Positions 17,372 to 33,561 of a stretch of DNA of 39,161 bases are shown piece by piece. Location: the NCBI GenBank assembly GCA_029936395.1, contig JAPYSW010000009.1, forward strand, positions 1-39,161. The letters run 5' to 3'. The notes under the pieces are model-generated. The model was not told the DNA's origin. It ran no database searches and saw nothing but the letters and a program-made list of their open reading frames with translations. Made by a program: the position numbers and the translations under genes. Source of the stretch: Candidatus Poseidoniia archaeon (GTDB taxonomy: Archaea > Thermoplasmatota > Poseidoniia > MGIII > CG-Epi1). Position 1 is the stretch's first letter. Each line of letters starts with the position of its first letter.

Positions 17372-18126
17372 ATAGTTCTATAGACATTCATGAAATCGTT
17401 GAAAAGGATTTGAGAGGTTCAGTTCTAATTGTAGGATTCCCTAGCGTAGGCCTCATTGGTACAATTGTTGCTAACTTTTTAATTAATACCTTAAAATTGA
17501 AGCAAATAGGAATTATAGACAGCTTCAAATTTCCAGCAATTACAGTGATTAAGGCCGGTGAACCACATAATCCATTAAGATTATATTCAGGTGAACAATT
17601 ATGTAAAGATGGTACTTGCAACCAAGTTGTAGTTTGTGTCAGTGAATTCACTCCGCCTGCGGAAATGATTAAAGAATTAGTTAGTTCACTAGCAAATTGG
17701 GCTGTAAAAAAAGGATGTACCAAAATAATTTCTGCTGAAGGATTTAGTGCACCTCCGAAAGATGATGGAGAAAGTAATGATGTATATGGGATTGCTTCTA
17801 CTGCTGGAGCAAGGCCTTGGATTGAAGAAGCAAAAGTAAAACCATTTACCTTTGGAACCGTAGGTGGAATTACGGGTGCCTTTTTGAATGATGGAAAAAT
17901 ACGTAATTTAAACGTTCTTGGCCTTTTAGCTGAGGTAAGTGAAGAGGTACCTGATGCAAAAGCTGCTGCTAATGTTATCAAAGCTATTGATGAATTATTA
18001 TTAGCTATTGAATTGGATCCAAAGCCTTTACTTAAAGAAGCTGAAAGTCTTGAAAAAGAAGTACAAAATGTACAAGAACAGGCCCCTCCTGAAATTTCAT
18101 CTTCGATTTCAAGATATATTGGATAA
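17368..18126 (+). CDS. PAC2-family (proteasome assembly chaperone-like) protein
   Basis: VLIVGFPSVGLIGTIVANFLINTLKLKQIGIIDS...FPAITVIKAGEP; family pattern recognised. Confidence 0.88.
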   Translation: MNSSIDIHEIVEKDLRGSVLIVGFPSVGLIGTIVANFLINTLKLKQIGIIDSFKFPAITVIKAGEPHNPLRLYSGEQLCKDGTCNQVVVCVSEFTPPAEMIKELVSSLANWAVKKGCTKIISAEGFSAPPKDDGESNDVYGIASTAGARPWIEEAKVKPFTFGTVGGITGAFLNDGKIRNLNVLGLLAEVSEEVPDAKAAANVIKAIDELLLAIELDPKPLLKEAESLEKEVQNVQEQAPPEISSSISRYIG

Positions 18127-18156
18127 GCTTATACCCCCTTTTAGTACAACATATTT

Positions 18157-19836
18157 GTGAGTCAAATAGTTACAGACCGAATAGATGATATTTTGGGAAA
18201 AATTTCAACGATAACAAGAAAACTAAATTGGCCTGACTTACCTATTGATTTGAAACCACCTATCGGAGATTTTGCTTTAATTTGTTTTCCTGCGGCCAAG
18301 ATATTAAAGCAAGACCCTTCAGACATAGCCACTAAAATCGCTTTGCAAATAAATGACATCAAGGAGATAACATCTGCGGAACCTGAAAAAGGATATTGTA
18401 ATGTTGTAATTGACTGGAATGATATTACAATTGACGTAATTAATGAAATAAATGATGATTCTTATGCTAAGACAAAAGAAGATGTCGAGAAAATACTTAT
18501 TGAACACACATCTGCCAATCCGACAGGACCTTTCCATATGGGAAGGGCTCGAAATCCCATAATTGGTGATAGTATTGCTAGACTGCTACAATACTATGGC
18601 CATAATGTAGAAACTGAATATTATGTAAATGATACTGGGAGACAAGCTGCAACTTTAGCTTTTGGGCTATCTAATTATGAAACCAAAAATAAAGGTAAAG
18701 TGGACCATGAATTAGTAGAAGCTTATCAAAAGGCATCCAAACTATTGGAAGAAAATGAAAATATAAGAGATGAAATCTACAGGAAAATGGAGGAAATTGA
18801 GGGAGGAAATGCAGAAGTACTCAAAGAAGTAAAAGAATCCGCAAAAAAAATGCTGGAAGGCATGAAAGTTTCTTTGAAACGTTTGGGAGCTGAAGCAAAT
18901 AATTACTATCATGAATCTGATTTAATAGCCAATGGAAAAGTTGGAAAAGTAATAGAATCCTTGAAAAATAGTGAGATATGCAAAGAAGAAAATGGAGCTT
19001 ATTATTTAGATCTCGAAAAAGAAAATATCGCCGGAAGAAATCAAAAATTCTTTTTTACAAGGAAAAATGGATTGAGCTTATACACAACGAGAGACATTGC
19101 TTACCACCTTCACAAATTTCAAAACTATGATAAAGCCCTGAACGTTCTAGGAGAAGATCATCGATTACAAAGTAAATTACTTGGTATTGCCCTAAGAGAA
19201 TTAGATTCTAAAGAACCAATTAGCTTATTTTATTCATTTGTAAATCTTCCTGGCGGCAAGATGTCTACTAGAGCTGGAAGAGTAGTTTACTTAGATAATG
19301 TAATGGAGATGATTGTTGAACTAGCAAAAAATAAACTAGATGAGACTGACTTGAATAAAGAAACTAAAAATAAATTAGCAGAAGATATAGGCATAGGTTC
19401 TCTGAGATACAACATTCTTAAAGTACAAGCCGAAAAAGGATTTACTTTTAACATAGAAGATGCACTCAATTTACAGGGAGATTCAGCCCCATTTGCAATG
19501 TACTCACATGCTAGGGCTGCAGCTATAATACGAAATTATAGTAAAGACATACCTGATATTATACTAAACGAAAAATTATCACACTCTGAAATAAGACTTT
19601 TGAGAACTCTTGCTAAATGGCCAGATACAGTTCAAAGAGCCGTTTCAAATCTAGCTATACATTATATTCCAAATTACACGCATGAATTAGCTTCAAACTT
19701 CAACCAATTTTATCGAGATTGTCCAGTAATAGGAAACAATAACGAACAATTAAGAATTAACTTAGTATCATCTTCGAAAAGGATATTGAATACTAGTTTA
19801 GGTATACTAGGTGTTAAAGCACCAGATATAATGTAA
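18157..19836 (+). CDS. argS: Arginyl-tRNA synthetase (GTG start)
   Basis: HTSANPTGPFHMGRARNPIIGDSIARLL signature, KMSTRAGRVVYLD, C-terminal anticodon-binding DALR region. Confidence 0.95.
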   Translation: MSQIVTDRIDDILGKISTITRKLNWPDLPIDLKPPIGDFALICFPAAKILKQDPSDIATKIALQINDIKEITSAEPEKGYCNVVIDWNDITIDVINEINDDSYAKTKEDVEKILIEHTSANPTGPFHMGRARNPIIGDSIARLLQYYGHNVETEYYVNDTGRQAATLAFGLSNYETKNKGKVDHELVEAYQKASKLLEENENIRDEIYRKMEEIEGGNAEVLKEVKESAKKMLEGMKVSLKRLGAEANNYYHESDLIANGKVGKVIESLKNSEICKEENGAYYLDLEKENIAGRNQKFFFTRKNGLSLYTTRDIAYHLHKFQNYDKALNVLGEDHRLQSKLLGIALRELDSKEPISLFYSFVNLPGGKMSTRAGRVVYLDNVMEMIVELAKNKLDETDLNKETKNKLAEDIGIGSLRYNILKVQAEKGFTFNIEDALNLQGDSAPFAMYSHARAAAIIRNYSKDIPDIILNEKLSHSEIRLLRTLAKWPDTVQRAVSNLAIHYIPNYTHELASNFNQFYRDCPVIGNNNEQLRINLVSSSKRILNTSLGILGVKAPDIM

Positions 19837-19841
19837 AGCAT

Positions 19842-19918
19842 TGGTGGTGAGGGAGAGATTCGAACTCCCGTGGTCGCGATCTGCAGTCGCGTGCATAGCC
19901 GGGCTCTGCCACCTCACC
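19842..19918 (-). tRNA. tRNA-Cys(GCA) with encoded CCA
   Basis: Reverse complement GGTGAGG-TG-GCAG...ATGC-A-CGCGA-CTGCAGA-TCGCG-ACCAC-GGGAG-TTCGAAT-CTCTC-CCTCACC-A-CCA folds as a cloverleaf; anticodon GCA. Confidence 0.93.
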
Positions 19919-19948
19919 CAATGTAAACGTCATTCTATATCTATATTA

Positions 19949-20176
19949 TTATGGATTTCCCGAACGGAAAATCGTACGTGACACATCCGTTGATGACATT
20001 TTCTTTTTCATATCATGTAACAAACTCTCATAATGTGATATCTGCTCTTTAATTCTATCTAATTCAGAAATATCAGCCTCATCTTTTTCTAATCGAACTT
20101 TAACCTTTTTTTCTCTATTTTGCCAGCTCTCTAATTCTTTTATAACCTCTAAAATCTTATCTTCTATTTCTTTCAT
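19949..20176 (-). CDS. 75-aa coiled-coil protein, hypothetical
   Basis: TAATG overlap with stop of the beta-CASP RNase gene; helical charged sequence. Confidence 0.7.
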   Translation of the reverse strand: MKEIEDKILEVIKELESWQNREKKVKVRLEKDEADISELDRIKEQISHYESLLHDMKKKMSSTDVSRTIFRSGNP

Positions 20177-22098
20177 TATAAGAACCTTATAGTCTCAAGA
20201 TTATGAGGAACACGACAATCTAATCTTACCTTACGCCTAATATCATTTGCAAATTGTTCACAGGTTTGGGCGTCTCCGTGATTCAATAACACTATTTTTG
20301 GACGTGGCCTTATAGTTCTTAAATATCTCATTAATTGCCTTTTATCACTATGTCCTGAAAAACCTTCACAGGTTTCTAAATTCATATTAACTTTAACAGG
20401 AACCATTCCTCCATTTTCTCTATCATGTAAATGTATCTCATTAGCACCCTGTTGTAGTCTCTGCCCCATGGTTCCTGATGCTTGATAACCAACAAATATC
20501 ATACTATTTCTTGAATCAGGAGCCCAATGACGCAGATATTCCATAACTGGCCCTCCATTGACCATACCAGAAGTAGCTAAAACTATTGCAGGTTCCTCCC
20601 TTCCACAAATCTCTTGTCTCATTTCAGGGCTTTCAACTTTATTGAAAATTTCGGATCTAAAAGGATTGTCTTGATTTTGATATATCTTATTACGCAAATT
20701 ATTATTCAAATACTCGGGATATGCTGAGTGCAAAGCCGTGGCTTCCCATATCATACCATCTAAATATACGGGCATATCTTTCAACTTACCTTCTGAATAG
20801 GCTTTCTCAAGTACAAGCATAACCTCTTGAGAACGACCAACTGCAAAAACTGGAATTAAAATTTTGCCCTTTCTTTCAACAGTTCTATTAATTATTTCAG
20901 TAAGATTTCGGGTACCTTCTTCTCTTGATGGTTGGAAATCTTTGTAACCGCCATATGTTGATTCCATAATAAGAGCTTCAAGTCTAGGGAAATTATTAAC
21001 GGCTCTATCAAAAAGCCAAGTATTTTCAAATTTAATATCTCCCGAAAAAACTAAATTATAAAGCCCTTCACCAACATGGAAATGCGCTGCTGCAGAACCT
21101 AAAATATGCCCTGAATTATGGAATGTTAGCTTTAAATCTGGTGCAATATCAGTAGTATCTCCATAATTTAGAGGTATTGTGTTTCTAATTGATTGTCGAA
21201 TATGTTCTGTATTATAAGGAACTTTTTTCCCTTCACTGTTCTGAATTTTTATATAATCATTTTGTAAAAGAGAAGCTAATTCTCTTGTTGGAGGCGTACA
21301 ATAAATTGGGCCATCAAAACCATAAACAAATAACATTGGAAGCAAAGCTGAGTGATCTAAATGCGCATGTGTAAGAACTACTGCATCAATCCCTTCGAGA
21401 GGAGTTACCTCTGGCGCACTTAAAAATGGACTTGGCTCCTTATCATTTCCTGGATTGAAACCGCAATCAATCAATACTTTACTATCTTTAGTCATTAAAA
21501 GATGACAGGAACGGCCTACCTCTCGATATCCACCTAATGCAGTAACTCTAATATGTTGTTCACCATCTATAGTATCACGGAATATTTTCTTACCAACTTT
21601 AGTTAGGAATTTCTTACGACCTTCTGCAATTTTATCCCCTAGCATATAATTCCGAATATCTTTCAATGTTTTAGATTCCATTGGAGCTGAACGCAAGACT
21701 ACTGGATTCCAACCTAACTCTCTACGAATTTTATTGAGAACTACACCTTGCTTTCCTATCGCCTTACCTGGATTTTTAGCTTCAATAATAACATCTCCAT
21801 TAATTTCATCAAACTTTATCTCAACAATACCCGCTTCCTCAGGGATTATTTCGTTTAGCTTCTGTTTAGCTGCAATAATTGGTTTTCGAACACTTGAATC
21901 TGCTTTGATTACTATGCGTTTTCTAACTTTCTGAGCTAAATTACGAATTAAATCATTATTCTCTGTGAAAATTTCTACGTTCGGAGTGTATAACACTACA
22001 TTCGATGCTTCTACTTTAATATCGGTAAAAGATACGCTATCTGGTATGACTTCTGTCGCGACTTTCTTGACTAGTTTAATTACGTCTTCTACGGCCAT
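20176..22098 (-). CDS. aCPSF1-type beta-CASP ribonuclease with N-terminal KH domains
   Basis: LTHAHLDHSALLP, GSAAAHFHVG, SGHSDKRQLMRYLR, KH motif NPGKAIGKQGVVLNKI; strong SD (AAGGAGGTC) upstream. Confidence 0.96.
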   Translation of the reverse strand: MAVEDVIKLVKKVATEVIPDSVSFTDIKVEASNVVLYTPNVEIFTENNDLIRNLAQKVRKRIVIKADSSVRKPIIAAKQKLNEIIPEEAGIVEIKFDEINGDVIIEAKNPGKAIGKQGVVLNKIRRELGWNPVVLRSAPMESKTLKDIRNYMLGDKIAEGRKKFLTKVGKKIFRDTIDGEQHIRVTALGGYREVGRSCHLLMTKDSKVLIDCGFNPGNDKEPSPFLSAPEVTPLEGIDAVVLTHAHLDHSALLPMLFVYGFDGPIYCTPPTRELASLLQNDYIKIQNSEGKKVPYNTEHIRQSIRNTIPLNYGDTTDIAPDLKLTFHNSGHILGSAAAHFHVGEGLYNLVFSGDIKFENTWLFDRAVNNFPRLEALIMESTYGGYKDFQPSREEGTRNLTEIINRTVERKGKILIPVFAVGRSQEVMLVLEKAYSEGKLKDMPVYLDGMIWEATALHSAYPEYLNNNLRNKIYQNQDNPFRSEIFNKVESPEMRQEICGREEPAIVLATSGMVNGGPVMEYLRHWAPDSRNSMIFVGYQASGTMGQRLQQGANEIHLHDRENGGMVPVKVNMNLETCEGFSGHSDKRQLMRYLRTIRPRPKIVLLNHGDAQTCEQFANDIRRKVRLDCRVPHNLETIRFL

Positions 22099-22130
22099 TC
22101 TTGACCTCCTTTTTTATTAATTAGTAGCCC

Positions 22131-22796
22131 TTAAGCTTCTAAATTAGTCTCAATTTTCTTTAATTCATCTGGAGAAACTGGGTGATATCCTTTAGAATTA
22201 ATTACACACATAGATATACCATCTCCTGAAGCTGAATCTCTTTTCATTGCTGCAACTAGAGCCCTGACTCCTAGTTCTTTACCTTGAGCCACAGTAATAT
22301 TTTCTTTAAATCTATCTTCTAAAACACCATATACAAATGGTGAACCTGAACCTGTTGTTTGGTATTTGTCAGGTATTGAACCTCCTGCAGCATCAAGTGA
22401 ATATACATGTGAGCCGTCTGAATCAACACCACCTAAAAGTAGCTGAACCCAGAACGGCATGTGCCTTCTACCATTCATAATATTAGCCATTAAAGTGGAT
22501 GCAGCTTTTAGAGACATCTGCCTTCCATTCTTTAATTCATACAACTTAACTTCTGCAGATAACCATCTTGCTAACATTTGAGCATCTCCAACTAGACCTG
22601 CAACTGTTAAAGCCATATTATCAGATATCTTGAATAATTTCTGAGTGGTCTTGTGACCAATTAAATTACCCATTGTGGCTCTCATTTCTGTTGCCATCAC
22701 TATGCCGTCTTTACAAACCAACCCTAAAGTGGTTGTACCTTTTTTTAAATCTTTTTCTGACAAAAATTCCCTCCAAAAAGTAGAATGTATGTTCAT
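22131..22796 (-). CDS. psmB: Proteasome beta subunit (likely start at 22796; ORF-track start at 22928 probably too long)
   Basis: KKGTTTLGLVCKDGIVMATEMRATMGNLIGHK catalytic-Thr region; the longer ORF would overlap the divergent PCNA gene. Confidence 0.93.
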   Translation of the reverse strand: MNIHSTFWREFLSEKDLKKGTTTLGLVCKDGIVMATEMRATMGNLIGHKTTQKLFKISDNMALTVAGLVGDAQMLARWLSAEVKLYELKNGRQMSLKAASTLMANIMNGRRHMPFWVQLLLGGVDSDGSHVYSLDAAGGSIPDKYQTTGSGSPFVYGVLEDRFKENITVAQGKELGVRALVAAMKRDSASGDGISMCVINSKGYHPVSPDELKKIETNLEA

Positions 22797-22845
22797 CGGA
22801 GCTAAGTATATTAGATTAATGGCTACTTTAAAAGCATAAACAAAA

Positions 22846-22853
22846 TTTAAATA
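22846..22853 (+). promoter_or_regulatory. Putative TATA box (TTTAAATA) of the PCNA gene
   Basis: About 33 nt upstream of the GTG at 22885, in the divergent psmB/pcn intergenic region. Confidence 0.45.
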
Positions 22854-22884
22854 TCGGCCACTAATCAACGTTAGAGGTTGTATA

Positions 22885-25402
<2,518 letters not shown>

Positions 25403-25438
25403 CACAGATTTAATTATAACCACTACCTAACCTGAATT

Positions 25439-25672
25439 ATGGCAGATGAAAAAGGATCTAAAATAGAATCATTAGGTTTAGATGAAGCTTTAGAGGATCT
25501 GAAATTCCTTGCACAGAAAGTTTCGGACATGTCAAAAGAACTAATGCAAAAAGCAGCTGAACAAGCTGAGGGTGCAACTGACAAAATGGGAGATGTAGTA
25601 GAATCCACAGGTAATATTTTAATTTCAGCTGGTGAAACTATTAAATCCACAAAAAAGATGTTTGAAGATTAA
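25439..25672 (+). CDS. Small helical protein, hypothetical
   Basis: 77-aa ORF with TATA-like TTTAATTATA upstream. Confidence 0.65.
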   Translation: MADEKGSKIESLGLDEALEDLKFLAQKVSDMSKELMQKAAEQAEGATDKMGDVVESTGNILISAGETIKSTKKMFED

Positions 25673-25680
25673 AATAAGAC

Positions 25681-29813
<4,133 letters not shown>

Positions 29814-29868
29814 AATCTCAGTTATGTTACTAAAGAGGTGATAATAAATAGTTCACATGCCTTATAAC

Positions 29869-29877
29869 TTTAAAATA
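29869..29877 (+). promoter_or_regulatory. Putative TATA box (TTTAAAATA) for 29901..33521
   Basis: About 24-32 nt upstream of the ATG. Confidence 0.5.
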
Positions 29878-29900
29878 CAGGACCATTTATCAATTTAACG

Positions 29901-32900
29901 ATGAGACATGAATTAGGAACAATTATTTTTCTGGCAATAGCTGCTAGTTCCTTAATATTTTTATCAATCGAAGCTGAAGGAGCTCCTGATTTATTTATAG
30001 ATAATGCCGAATATTCTAATGACCAATCTCAAGAAAGACTACTCGTCGCAAGCGGAAGAGATAATGCTACCGACTACAAGTATTTGATTATAGATGATAT
30101 TAATGATTCTCCTGAAAACTGGTCTCTACCAGAATTTAATGACTCTTCTTGGAGTTTCGGTGCTGCGCCTTTTGGTGATCGGTCATCTGGTGGTGTTGAA
30201 CCGAATATAATATGGGATACTTCTGGAAGTTCTCCCTATAATGATGATGTTATACTCATAAGACACAAATTCCAAGTTTCCGGAATCGTAACCTCTGCTG
30301 AACTTGATGTAGCAGTTGCAAATTTTTGCACACCTTACTTAAATGGAAATATGATTTATGATGATAGAGGTGGAGATAGTCGAGCACAGGAGTATTGGAA
30401 TGATGATGCTGCAGGAACAATAGCTCCTTCTTTATTCAATCAAGGCGAAAATGTACTTGCTGTATATGCTCGTGATTATGTTGGAGGATGGGGTAGTAGC
30501 AATAGACAATGGATTGATCTACAATTAACGGCTCAAATTTTTGAACCCACTAATGAGTCTATAATTCTTGGAGATACTGTTAATATAGTAATAAATGGAG
30601 GAAATCAAGGAAACCAAAGTGCTGAAACTGTATTTCTAAATAGTACTTCGGGAATTTCTAACAATAGTAGCCTCTTTTTCGCATCATTACCTGCCAATTA
30701 CAGTGGCCAAGTATTTATTAGTTGGATTCCTGAGAAAATAGGCCTTAATCAACTTAACATTTCATTTTCTTGTAATTGTAATGAAACTAATTTCACTAAT
30801 AATTATTTTATTTTAAATGTGACTGCGAATATTTACTCATTAAATACTTCATTTAATAATGAATTATTGTCTGTGAACCAAAGTAGAATTGTTACCACCA
30901 TAATTCAAGTTAGTAATGATGGGGATTTAACTGACAACATAACTCTAACATACGGAGATCCCATATTTAGTAACTGGAATATTATATTTACTCCCAATAA
31001 TTTCTTACTAGAACCGGGCCAAACACAAAATGTTTTGCTAACTGCCCTCATACCTGAATCATATGAAGATGGATTCTATAATCTCTCTTTCAAAGTAGAT
31101 AGTACTCATAATTACGTAATAACAAAAACCTTATTGAGCCGAGGTGCAAATAATGATGTGGATTGGAGATGGATAAATTCAACTGGTTCTGAAGAATTAT
31201 TTAATAATACAAACTGGACAAAATTAGGATTTAATGATTCTTTATGGAGTGATGGAAATACTCCTTTCGGTGATACTGATTTAGGTGGAATGGACTACCA
31301 AACTTTCTGGGATGGTGATAATTATGCCTACTTTAGACATATAGTTAATATTTCGGATATTAGCCTTTATGATGGAGGATTTATGAGCATCGGTGTTGCA
31401 ACAAATAATTATGGCGATCACTACATTAACGGAATTTATGTATTTGGTGATATAGATGGAGGTAGTGGACACGGAGCTGAATACTGGAATGAAGAAGTTC
31501 AAGTATACACAAACTATCTAAATCAAGGAGAAAATATAATTGCAAGTGTAGTTTATAACCCATCAAATACACAATGGTTTGACCAAGAAATTGAGATTAC
31601 ATTTCCTCAATCTAATTTATGGAATTACAAAACTGAAACGAATGAAATCCCTATTTATCTTGATTCAACACCTCCATCTTCAGGATTTATTAATGAAGGA
31701 TTTTATCGTAATAATTCTACTTTTGAAGCTAAATGGAGATGCATGTCTGATTGTGGTGATTTAGAAGGGTATTATATTTATTACTTAGAAAAAGATGGGG
31801 GAAATATAGGTGAATGGATTTCTCTAGGGTTTTACACAAATACTTCTATGAATTTCAGTGGCCAAAATGGAATAATCTATCGATTTAAATCAGTTGCCAT
31901 AGATACGCTCGGAAATATTGAATATAAAAACTCTTATGACACGGAAATGAATATTGATTTAGACTTACCTCAATCTAAACTTTGGATAGTTGAGGGAGAT
32001 TATGAATTTACTAATCGAGATGGGGTGACTGTACAATGGAAAGCAAATCTCACATATGATATTCAAGCTTATCTAATAGAATATAGAGAGAGTGGAAATA
32101 TAACGTGGAAAGATTTTGGATCATTCACTGGACCTGGTCAATATTGGTTTTCACCAACATATGATGCAACATTTGAACTTCGTTCACGAACAATTGATTA
32201 TGCTGGTAACATTGAAATTAAAGAAGTTAGTGACATTACAATAACTTTTGATAGAGTAAAACCTATTGTGAAATTAAATCCTATCAATACTCTTGTTGGT
32301 CCTGAGGATTTGATAATTAGCATACTATACTCTAGTGAAGATTTAACTAATATAACTTTAGAATATGCCCAAATAAATGAAAATAATGAAGAAGAACTAG
32401 ACTGGAAAATGTGGAGCAATGACTGGGAAAATAAATCGGCTATTACTAATTTATTAGATGCTAAAACCTATTATTTCCGAATTAACCCCTTGGATTTAGC
32501 AGGAAACGATTATACTAGAGAAACATATCAATTTACACTTCAAATCATTTCTGAAGAGGATCTTAATATCCAATTACCCGTTCATCCTCTAAAACCAGTT
32601 ATGATTGGGAAAATTAGGAACATGGCTATTAGTGTCGATGAAGATGGTGATGGAATCTTTGAAACTAGTTTGGAAGAATATACTGGTACCGATTTGACTG
32701 GAATGACTGCAAACCAATATTGGATTGATTACGCTAACTCTAAAGTTGTATTTGGCAATGGAAATGATGGATATATGCCTCCCATTAATTCTTCAGTATC
32801 ATTTGTTTATCATGGTTTTGACTTAAAAACTACAATAGATGCAACTCCTCCTGAACCAGTTACTATTGCTAGCTTCATTATTGAAGAAAGAAATAATGCT

Positions 32901-33521
32901 ACTCTAGAATGGGAACGGCCTGTAGGTGCAGTAAGCTTCTTCATTGAAAGTAAAAGGAATTTCACTACGGACTGGATTTCAGTAATTATTATAGAGGCAA
33001 ATAACACAGATGAACTGAAATATAAATTAGTAAATTTGAGTAATGGATTTCATTATTATCGAATTAGTTCTATTGACAGAATGGGATATACTAACTCAGA
33101 TATGGAACCTAAATTCTTAGAGATAATTATCAAAGCTGAAATTATCAATGAAGTTATAAGAGAGGAGAAACCTGAGAATGATATTTATATTTATGTAGGT
33201 GCTGCAGTTTTATTAATCTCAATAGCACTATTCTCTGCAAGTTATATATTTAAAAGAAATGAAACGGATGAATTAATTAGTGATGGACCTGTATTGATAC
33301 CTTTAGAAAGTTTTACAGAAGAAGGATTTAATGAAAAAGTAAATCAAACTTTAGATGTGGAAGATGATAAGGCACCTTTTAGTGTGATCTCAGGAAGTGA
33401 ATTTTCTCGACAGGTTTCATTCATATGTGAGACTGGTTGTTCAAAAGAATTTAAAGGTAAAGGTGATGATGAAGAAATTATGTGCCCTTATTGTGGTACT
33501 ATTGGTGAATCACCACTATAA
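29901..33521 (+). CDS. Large secreted/membrane-anchored protein with duplicated extracellular beta-domain and C-terminal cytoplasmic zinc ribbon
   Basis: Signal peptide; two related blocks (NWSLPEFNDSSWSFGAAPFGD... and NWTKLGFNDSLWSDGNTPFGD...); one TM (IYIYVGAAVLLISIALFSASYIF); C-terminal C...C...CPYCGTIG. Confidence 0.85.
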   Translation: MRHELGTIIFLAIAASSLIFLSIEAEGAPDLFIDNAEYSNDQSQERLLVASGRDNATDYKYLIIDDINDSPENWSLPEFNDSSWSFGAAPFGDRSSGGVEPNIIWDTSGSSPYNDDVILIRHKFQVSGIVTSAELDVAVANFCTPYLNGNMIYDDRGGDSRAQEYWNDDAAGTIAPSLFNQGENVLAVYARDYVGGWGSSNRQWIDLQLTAQIFEPTNESIILGDTVNIVINGGNQGNQSAETVFLNSTSGISNNSSLFFASLPANYSGQVFISWIPEKIGLNQLNISFSCNCNETNFTNNYFILNVTANIYSLNTSFNNELLSVNQSRIVTTIIQVSNDGDLTDNITLTYGDPIFSNWNIIFTPNNFLLEPGQTQNVLLTALIPESYEDGFYNLSFKVDSTHNYVITKTLLSRGANNDVDWRWINSTGSEELFNNTNWTKLGFNDSLWSDGNTPFGDTDLGGMDYQTFWDGDNYAYFRHIVNISDISLYDGGFMSIGVATNNYGDHYINGIYVFGDIDGGSGHGAEYWNEEVQVYTNYLNQGENIIASVVYNPSNTQWFDQEIEITFPQSNLWNYKTETNEIPIYLDSTPPSSGFINEGFYRNNSTFEAKWRCMSDCGDLEGYYIYYLEKDGGNIGEWISLGFYTNTSMNFSGQNGIIYRFKSVAIDTLGNIEYKNSYDTEMNIDLDLPQSKLWIVEGDYEFTNRDGVTVQWKANLTYDIQAYLIEYRESGNITWKDFGSFTGPGQYWFSPTYDATFELRSRTIDYAGNIEIKEVSDITITFDRVKPIVKLNPINTLVGPEDLIISILYSSEDLTNITLEYAQINENNEEELDWKMWSNDWENKSAITNLLDAKTYYFRINPLDLAGNDYTRETYQFTLQIISEEDLNIQLPVHPLKPVMIGKIRNMAISVDEDGDGIFETSLEEYTGTDLTGMTANQYWIDYANSKVVFGNGNDGYMPPINSSVSFVYHGFDLKTTIDATPPEPVTIASFIIEERNNATLEWERPVGAVSFFIESKRNFTTDWISVIIIEANNTDELKYKLVNLSNGFHYYRISSIDRMGYTNSDMEPKFLEIIIKAEIINEVIREEKPENDIYIYVGAAVLLISIALFSASYIFKRNETDELISDGPVLIPLESFTEEGFNEKVNQTLDVEDDKAPFSVISGSEFSRQVSFICETGCSKEFKGKGDDEEIMCPYCGTIGESPL

Positions 33522-33561
33522 ATTGAACAACTATCTTTAAGGAATACTTGCTTACCTAGTT

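Noticed and set aside
17388-17981. 197-aa minus-strand ORF
   Set aside because: Fully antisense to the well-supported PAC2 gene; composition looks like a shadow ORF
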